A stretch of DNA of 8,919 bases from assembly GCA_947627685.1 (NCBI GenBank), contig CANQWZ010000052.1, positions 1 through 8,919 of the forward strand, written 5' to 3'. This document shows positions 4,680-8,919 of the stretch, piece after piece. The notes under the pieces were generated by a model, which saw only the letters and a program-made list of their open reading frames with translations, did not search any database and was not told the origin of the DNA. Numbering within the stretch: the first letter of the stretch is position 1; each line of letters starts with the position of its first letter. A program made the translations under genes and the position numbers. Source of the stretch: an uncultured Bacilli bacterium. Its GTDB lineage: Bacteria; Bacillota_I; Bacilli_A; ML615J-28; CAG-313.

Positions 4680-6551
4680 ATTTACACTTACTTTTTCGTT
4701 ATCCTTATATTGCAATCGATATAAATTATAATAGTAACCTTTCTTTTCAAGTAGTTCAAAATGATTACCCATTTCAATTATACGTCCTTTTCTTAAAACG
4801 ATAATTTTATCACAATGTTGAATAGTTGATAAACGATGAGCAACAATTAACATTGTGCCAATATTCATTATCTTTTTTAAAGAATCTTGAATAAGCGCTT
4901 CAGTTTCAGTGTCAATATTAGCTGTAGCCTCATCTAAAATCATAATATTAGGTTTATGAGAAATAACTCTAGCAAAAGAAATTAACTGTCTTTCACCTGA
5001 AGAAAAATTCTTACCACGCTCTCTTACAATATCATTATATTTTTCAGGCAATTTAGCAATTACTTTATCAGCATTAACAAATTCACAAGCTTCAACAACT
5101 TCTTCGTGCGTAATAGTTTCATCACGTAAAGTAATATTTGATTCAATCGTACCCGAGAACAAAAAGACATCTTGTAACATTTGACCAATATGCTTACGTA
5201 AACTTGTTATTTTATACGATTTGATATCTTTACCATCGATTAGAATTTGCCCTTTTTGAATATCATAATTTCTAACAATCAAAGAAAGGATAGTCGTTTT
5301 ACCAGCTCCGGTTGCGCCAACCAAGGCTACATTTTCTTTAGCATGTACTTTAAAGGATACATCTTTTAAAATCCAATCATCTTCTTCATATGCAAACCAA
5401 ACATTTTTAAATTCGATTTCACCATCTAAATGATCTACTTCAATTGCCTCTTCTTGATCTTCAATTTCACACTTGGTATTTAAAACCTCATAAATTCTTT
5501 CTCCTGCTGCAAGCGCTGATTGTAAAACATTAAACTGTTCAGCAAGATTTTGAATAGGTGTAAATAGTTTTTCGATAAAAGCGTAAAAAGTTACAATTAA
5601 TCCTGAAGTTAAAACAAAATTACTATCAATTATCTGTTTACCTCCAATATAAAATAATAATACGATGGTTAACACATAAATAGCATAAATTGATGGTCTA
5701 AAAATACCATAAACAAGGATTTGTCTAGAATAATTATGTTTTAACTCATTATTAATTTCCCTAAAGTGATCACATTGCTTTTTTTCTTGATTGAAAACTT
5801 GCGTTAATTTAATACCGGAAATGTTTTCGGATAAGCTCGTATTAACATTCGTAATACCTGTTCTTACTTTACGATAAATTTTTCTTGCTAACTTCCTAAA
5901 AATATAACTTAAAACAGCCACAACTGGGGTCGTTACTAAAATCCATAAAGTTAATTTAAAATTAATAACCAACATTACAATAATAACACCGATGATGGTT
6001 AAAATATTTTTAATCAAATTAACAATTGTTGAAGTATACATGTCATTTAGTGCACTCGTATCCGTAGTTACTCTAGTTACTAATTTACCAACTGGGGTTT
6101 CATTAAGTTGATTAATGGATAGACTTTCTAATTTTGTGAAAACATCTTCACGCATTTTATATACAATATGATCACCAGCTTTAGCTAAGATAACGGCTTG
6201 AAAATATTGAATAATAAATGATATTAGTAAAATAACAACATAAATGACAATGATAATAACTATTTTTTTAACATTTATACTTGCTTCCGATAAAACCGTT
6301 ACCGCATATCCTAACAAAATAGGTGTAATTAGGCTAATTCCTACTACTATAAGCATCATAAATAGCGCTAAAATAAATTTATCAATATCTAATTTAGTAT
6401 ATTTATAAAGCAAGCGATATACGCCTTTTTCCATACGTTTTAGCTTTTTTTGATCATTTGTGGTTTTGCTTTTAAAATTACCAATAACATTTTGCTTTCT
6501 TTTTTGGCTAGTTAATAAAAGAATAGCCATAATTAATAAAATAGTAATCAT
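4677..6551 (-). CDS. Heterodimeric ABC exporter half-transporter, degenerate-signature subunit
   Basis: This 624-residue protein fuses an exporter transmembrane domain (six helices, about 57-345) to an ATPase domain (about 375-615). Walker A is GATGAGKT (412-419), Q-loop Gln460 is in MLQDVFLF, Walker B is IMILDE (536-541) with catalytic Glu541, and the switch His is 572 in AHRLST. The signature is FSSGE (516-520) instead of LSGGQ. That pattern marks one half of BmrCD/LmrCD/TM287-288-type heterodimers, which export drugs, lipids or other amphipathic molecules. Before the usual start of the fold there is an extra hydrophobic stretch (2-14) and a basic linker (15-40). The start is nevertheless secure: AAGGAGGTGA lies 6-15 bases upstream and the ATG overlaps the partner's TAA as TAATG. 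The substrate is not predictable. Confidence 0.95.
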   Translation of the reverse strand: MITILLIMAILLLTSQKRKQNVIGNFKSKTTNDQKKLKRMEKGVYRLLYKYTKLDIDKFILALFMMLIVVGISLITPILLGYAVTVLSEASINVKKIVIIIVIYVVILLISFIIQYFQAVILAKAGDHIVYKMREDVFTKLESLSINQLNETPVGKLVTRVTTDTSALNDMYTSTIVNLIKNILTIIGVIIVMLVINFKLTLWILVTTPVVAVLSYIFRKLARKIYRKVRTGITNVNTSLSENISGIKLTQVFNQEKKQCDHFREINNELKHNYSRQILVYGIFRPSIYAIYVLTIVLLFYIGGKQIIDSNFVLTSGLIVTFYAFIEKLFTPIQNLAEQFNVLQSALAAGERIYEVLNTKCEIEDQEEAIEVDHLDGEIEFKNVWFAYEEDDWILKDVSFKVHAKENVALVGATGAGKTTILSLIVRNYDIQKGQILIDGKDIKSYKITSLRKHIGQMLQDVFLFSGTIESNITLRDETITHEEVVEACEFVNADKVIAKLPEKYNDIVRERGKNFSSGERQLISFARVISHKPNIMILDEATANIDTETEALIQDSLKKIMNIGTMLIVAHRLSTIQHCDKIIVLRKGRIIEMGNHFELLEKKGYYYNLYRLQYKDNEKVSVN

Positions 6552-8305
6552 TACTCGTCACCTCCTTCTAAACGTTGGAGGTCGACAATTTCTTGATACA
6601 TTGGCACATTAGCATACAATTCATCATTAGTGCCAATAGCAACTATTTTACCATTATCCATTAAAATAATTTTATCAAGCGAAGCAATAGTCGAAACACG
6701 ATGTGCAATCATAATAATTGTTTTATCCTGGAAATGTTCTTTTAAAGTTTTCAATATTTCGGCTTCTGTTTTAGTATCAACAGCTGATACCGCATCATCT
6801 AAAATTAAAATAGGTGCATCTTTTGCCATAGCACGTGCCATTGATATTCTTTGTTTTTGCCCACCTGATAAACTTACGCCTCTTTCACCAATAATGGTAT
6901 CATATTGGTGTGGAAATTCCATAATATTATCATCTACACAAGCAAATTTAGCAAATTTTTTAGCCTCTACTAATGAAAGATGCTCTTTACTAAAGGCAAT
7001 ATTATTAAGAACGGTATCATTATATAAGAAATTATCTTGTGGTACATAGGCAATTAAATCTCTTACTTGTTTGATAGGTAACTTCATTATATCAATACCA
7101 TCAATAAATAAAGTATTTTCTTCAACATTATAAACACGTGTTAATAAATCAACAATTGTTGTTTTACCACAACCGGTTCTACCAATAATTCCGACCTTTT
7201 CACCGGGTCTAATAGTAAAGTTAATGTTTTCGAGGGTTTTAACTGCGCTACCTGGATAGGTAAAATCTAAATTTTTGCATTCAATATAACCATCTAAATG
7301 ATCAACTTTAACAATATCTTTGCCATCTTTAACCATCACTTCATAATTTAATAATTTGTTGATACGTTTTAAACTAGCAGAGCCTTGTGATATCATATTA
7401 ATTAAACTAGCAAGGGCCATAGCAGGCCATGTCAACTGACCAAAATATGAAACAAATTCAATTAATTTACCGGCTGTAAAAGCATCTTCTGCGCCCGATG
7501 TCGTAATAACTAAGTGTGTACCATAGCCAATAATAATAACTGTTATTGAACCTATTAAAGTTGAAAACAAAACATCTAAAGCAACCGAAAATTTTATAAA
7601 ACCCACATTTTTTTCAGAAAATTCTTTATTGTTTTTTATAAATTCTCTAAGCTCAAGTTTTTCTTTGACAAACGCTTTAATAACGGCTATTCCGGAAAAA
7701 TGCTCTTGAACAAAATCAGATAAATTTTCAAAAGCTTTTTGTCTAGCATCGTAACGTTTATCAATGATTTTACCAATTATTCCCCCAAAAAGCACCAAAA
7801 AAACTAAAGGAGTGGAGGCAATAATGGTTAATAAAACATTAATTTTAACCATTTTATAAATAGCAAGACCACCAAGGAAAAAAGCGTCAATAAAAAAAAT
7901 GATACCATCCGTAAAACAATTTTTAATGCTCATCAAATCATTAGTATAAAGGGCCATTTGGGCGCCTGTTTTATGAATTTGAAAATAATCTTGTGAAAGT
8001 GAGGCCATTTTATTAAACATACGTATGCGTAAATCAGTTTCCACTTTAACTCCAACATTTAGTACCGCAAGTCGCCATGCAAATCTACCTACAAACATAC
8101 ATAAAGTTATAAAAAGCATATTATAAACGATTTTTAAAAGGCTATCTAATGTTAAGGTTTTATCATTGATTAAATCAACTAATTTACCATAATTTTCAGG
8201 AATTAATAGTTGGATATAATCAACTAGTAGTAGTGCCGCAACGCCAATTAAAAATAAGTGAAAATATTTAAAATAATAACGATTTACATTCTTACCAAAT
8301 AGCAT
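6551..8305 (-). CDS. Heterodimeric ABC exporter half-transporter, degenerate Walker B subunit
   Basis: This 584-residue half-transporter is the first gene of the exporter operon. The six-helix transmembrane domain spans about 12-305 and the ATPase domain about 335-580. Walker A is GRTGCGKT (375-382), Q-loop Gln423 is in YVPQDNFLY, the signature is a perfect LSGGQ (479-483), and Walker B ILILDD (499-504) has Asp504 where the catalytic Glu belongs. The switch His is 535 in AHRVST. The Glu-to-Asp change, with the FSSGE signature of the partner, makes one composite ATP site degenerate and the other (partner Walker A/B plus this LSGGQ) competent, as in TM287/288 and BmrCD. The ATG at 8305 has AGGAG (8313-8317) with a 7-base spacer. 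Likely function is multidrug or lipid export; the substrate is unknown. Confidence 0.95.
   Translation of the reverse strand: MLFGKNVNRYYFKYFHLFLIGVAALLLVDYIQLLIPENYGKLVDLINDKTLTLDSLLKIVYNMLFITLCMFVGRFAWRLAVLNVGVKVETDLRIRMFNKMASLSQDYFQIHKTGAQMALYTNDLMSIKNCFTDGIIFFIDAFFLGGLAIYKMVKINVLLTIIASTPLVFLVLFGGIIGKIIDKRYDARQKAFENLSDFVQEHFSGIAVIKAFVKEKLELREFIKNNKEFSEKNVGFIKFSVALDVLFSTLIGSITVIIIGYGTHLVITTSGAEDAFTAGKLIEFVSYFGQLTWPAMALASLINMISQGSASLKRINKLLNYEVMVKDGKDIVKVDHLDGYIECKNLDFTYPGSAVKTLENINFTIRPGEKVGIIGRTGCGKTTIVDLLTRVYNVEENTLFIDGIDIMKLPIKQVRDLIAYVPQDNFLYNDTVLNNIAFSKEHLSLVEAKKFAKFACVDDNIMEFPHQYDTIIGERGVSLSGGQKQRISMARAMAKDAPILILDDAVSAVDTKTEAEILKTLKEHFQDKTIIMIAHRVSTIASLDKIILMDNGKIVAIGTNDELYANVPMYQEIVDLQRLEGGDE
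6558..6567 (-). promoter_or_regulatory. Full-length Shine-Dalgarno for the second half-transporter
   Basis: The minus strand reads AAGGAGGTGA, ten bases fully complementary to the canonical 16S rRNA tail, with the AGGAGG core 9 bases before the ATG at 6551. It lies inside the last codons of the upstream gene. With the TAATG overlap it should support coupled, roughly equal production of the two subunits, and it decides the start codon. Confidence 0.85.
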
Positions 8306-8331
8306 TTTCTAACTCCTATATTACTTGTTAT

Positions 8332-8337
8332 ATTATA
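8332..8337 (-). promoter_or_regulatory. Promoter -10 of the heterodimeric exporter operon
   Basis: The minus strand has a perfect TATAAT 26 bases before the ATG at 8305, with a predicted start near 8325. No recognisable -35 is found at 16-18 bases; instead a series of A-tracts lies upstream (8343-8376). It is the only promoter of those found here that lacks the TGn extension. Confidence 0.5.
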
Positions 8338-8342
8338 CAAAA

Positions 8343-8412
8343 TTTTTAGCTTTTTTTATGCTTTTTTGCTTTTTTTAATAAATTCTTTTAAACCCTTTGC
8401 TTTCTTTTTTTT
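8343..8412. other. A/T-tract array in the divergent intergenic region
   Basis: Runs of T on the plus strand lie at 8343-8347, 8351-8357, 8362-8367, 8370-8376 and 8405-8412, several joined by GC dinucleotides as GCTTTTTT-like units. The first four are centred about 9-10 bases apart, close to one helical turn. Phased A-tracts bend DNA and can act like UP elements for the exporter promoter. That role is inference; the tracts are seen directly. The rest of the 166-base gap between the two divergent genes holds only the two promoters and ribosome sites. Confidence 0.4.
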
Positions 8413-8420
8413 ACAACTTA

Positions 8421-8429
8421 TGTTATAAT
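8421..8429 (+). promoter_or_regulatory. aroB promoter, extended -10
   Basis: TGTTATAAT is a perfect TATAAT with the TGn extension on the plus strand. The -35 region (TTTCTT at 17-base spacing) is poor. The predicted start near 8436 gives a leader of about 36 nt, too short for a T-box or riboswitch. Confidence 0.6.
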
Positions 8430-8471
8430 GAATTTATCTAAAGCCTTTTTTTATTTTGGGAGGTATTTTTA

Positions 8472-8919
8472 ATGAGTCAATATATTGTAAAATATCGTTT
8501 AAGTAGTGTAAATATTATTGTTGAAGAAGGTATTATAAACGAAAAATGGTCATTTCTTGATAAAAATACTAGATATGTTCTAATTACTGATAGTAATTTA
8601 ACTAAATATTATGCGGCTTTATTAACATGCATCCCTAATCTTGAAAAAATACTTGCAATTAAGCCTGGTAGACGTAGTAAAACTATTGATGTTTATGAAA
8701 AGATTATTAGAAGCCTTGATAATCTAAATATTACAAGGGATGATGTTTTAATTGCTTTTGGTGGTGGGGTTATAAATGATCTAGTAGGATTTGTGGCAAG
8801 TACCTATTTAAATGGCATTAAATATCTTAATATTCCTACTTCTTTAGTTGCGCAAATTAATGCATCTATTGGTGGCAAATGTGGTATATACTTAAATGAA
8901 AAGAATCAAATTGGCACCT
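8472..8919 (+). CDS. aroB: 3-dehydroquinate synthase family protein, N-terminal part, truncated by window edge
   Basis: The first 149 residues of a sugar-phosphate cyclase are visible. The best fit is AroB, which turns DAHP into 3-dehydroquinate in the shikimate pathway using NAD and a divalent metal. The family core is clear: FGGGVINDLVGF (96-107), IPTSLVAQ (121-128), SIGGK with Lys136 (132-136) and KNQIG (144-148). Several positions differ from the AroB consensus: PGE is PGR (65-67), GGGVxGD is GGGVIND, the Arg of the RGI segment is Asn114, and the Asp of VDSSxGGK is Asn130. Metal ligands and the C-terminal half are outside the window. The ATG at 8472 has GGGAGG (8458-8463) with an 8-base spacer. 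It is divergent from the exporter operon. The family is secure; whether it makes dehydroquinate is less so. Confidence 0.85.
   Translation, partial: MSQYIVKYRLSSVNIIVEEGIINEKWSFLDKNTRYVLITDSNLTKYYAALLTCIPNLEKILAIKPGRRSKTIDVYEKIIRSLDNLNITRDDVLIAFGGGVINDLVGFVASTYLNGIKYLNIPTSLVAQINASIGGKCGIYLNEKNQIGT

Noticed and set aside
6430..6434. Alternative start at Met40 for the second half-transporter
   Set aside because: No ribosome site precedes it, while the ATG at 6551 has a perfect 10-base SD and a TAATG junction with the upstream gene.
6630..7049. Plus-strand open frame opposite the exporter ATPase domain
   Set aside because: It is antisense to the conserved Walker B and signature region, with no SD or recognisable domain.
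8348..8410. GCTTTTTT repeats as a CRISPR or mobile-element terminal repeat
   Set aside because: The units are short, irregular and low complexity, have no spacers or matching inverted ends, and are better explained as T-tracts.
8430..8471. T-box or riboswitch in the aroB leader
   Set aside because: Only about 36 nt separate the predicted start from the ATG, with no stem-loop or T-box consensus.

Overview
The window looks like chromosomal DNA from a very AT-rich, low-GC Gram-positive relative (Bacillota/Mycoplasmatota side; possibly an uncultured Bacilli- or Mollicutes-like lineage). The evidence is the base composition, the AGGAGG-type ribosome binding sites, the truB-ribF-rpsO-pnp gene order and the kinds of ABC transporter present. 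The standard bacterial code fits: tryptophans are TGG, no reading frame contains an internal TGA, and one gene ends in TGA. I cannot name a species.

All genes except the last lie on the minus strand, so the minus-strand reading order runs from right to left. From the right edge: a plus-strand aroB-like gene (3-dehydroquinate synthase family, cut by the window end) starts at 8472. It is divergently arranged with a two-gene operon (8305 to 4677) encoding the two halves of a heterodimeric ABC exporter. The pair shows the expected asymmetry: one half has Asp in place of the Walker B Glu, and the other has a degenerate FSSGE signature. Next comes a second ABC operon (4607 to 3049): a YtrB-type ATPase overlapping an ABC-2-like six- or seven-helix permease, closed by a strong hairpin terminator at 3018-3047.

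The left third is a housekeeping RNA/translation cluster: truB (tRNA pseudouridine-55 synthase) overlapping ribF (riboflavin kinase/FAD synthetase), then rpsO (ribosomal protein S15), then the N-terminal 202 codons of pnp (polynucleotide phosphorylase), which runs off the left edge. Small regulatory elements punctuate it. A terminator hairpin at the end of ribF has a descending arm that also reads as the -35 box of the rpsO promoter. The rpsO leader of about 96 nt has two crossing stem possibilities, and small hairpins sit between rpsO and pnp. Four of the five promoters I could pick out have an extended -10 (TGnTATAAT-like).

I see no mobile element, CRISPR array, tRNA/rRNA gene or prophage, and no intergenic stretch longer than about 170 bases. 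I do not see a clear new multi-gene system. The most useful second looks are the aroB-like protein with several substituted family-invariant positions, the RibF with altered nucleotidyltransferase motifs, the rpsO leader RNA, and the shared terminator/promoter element upstream of rpsO.
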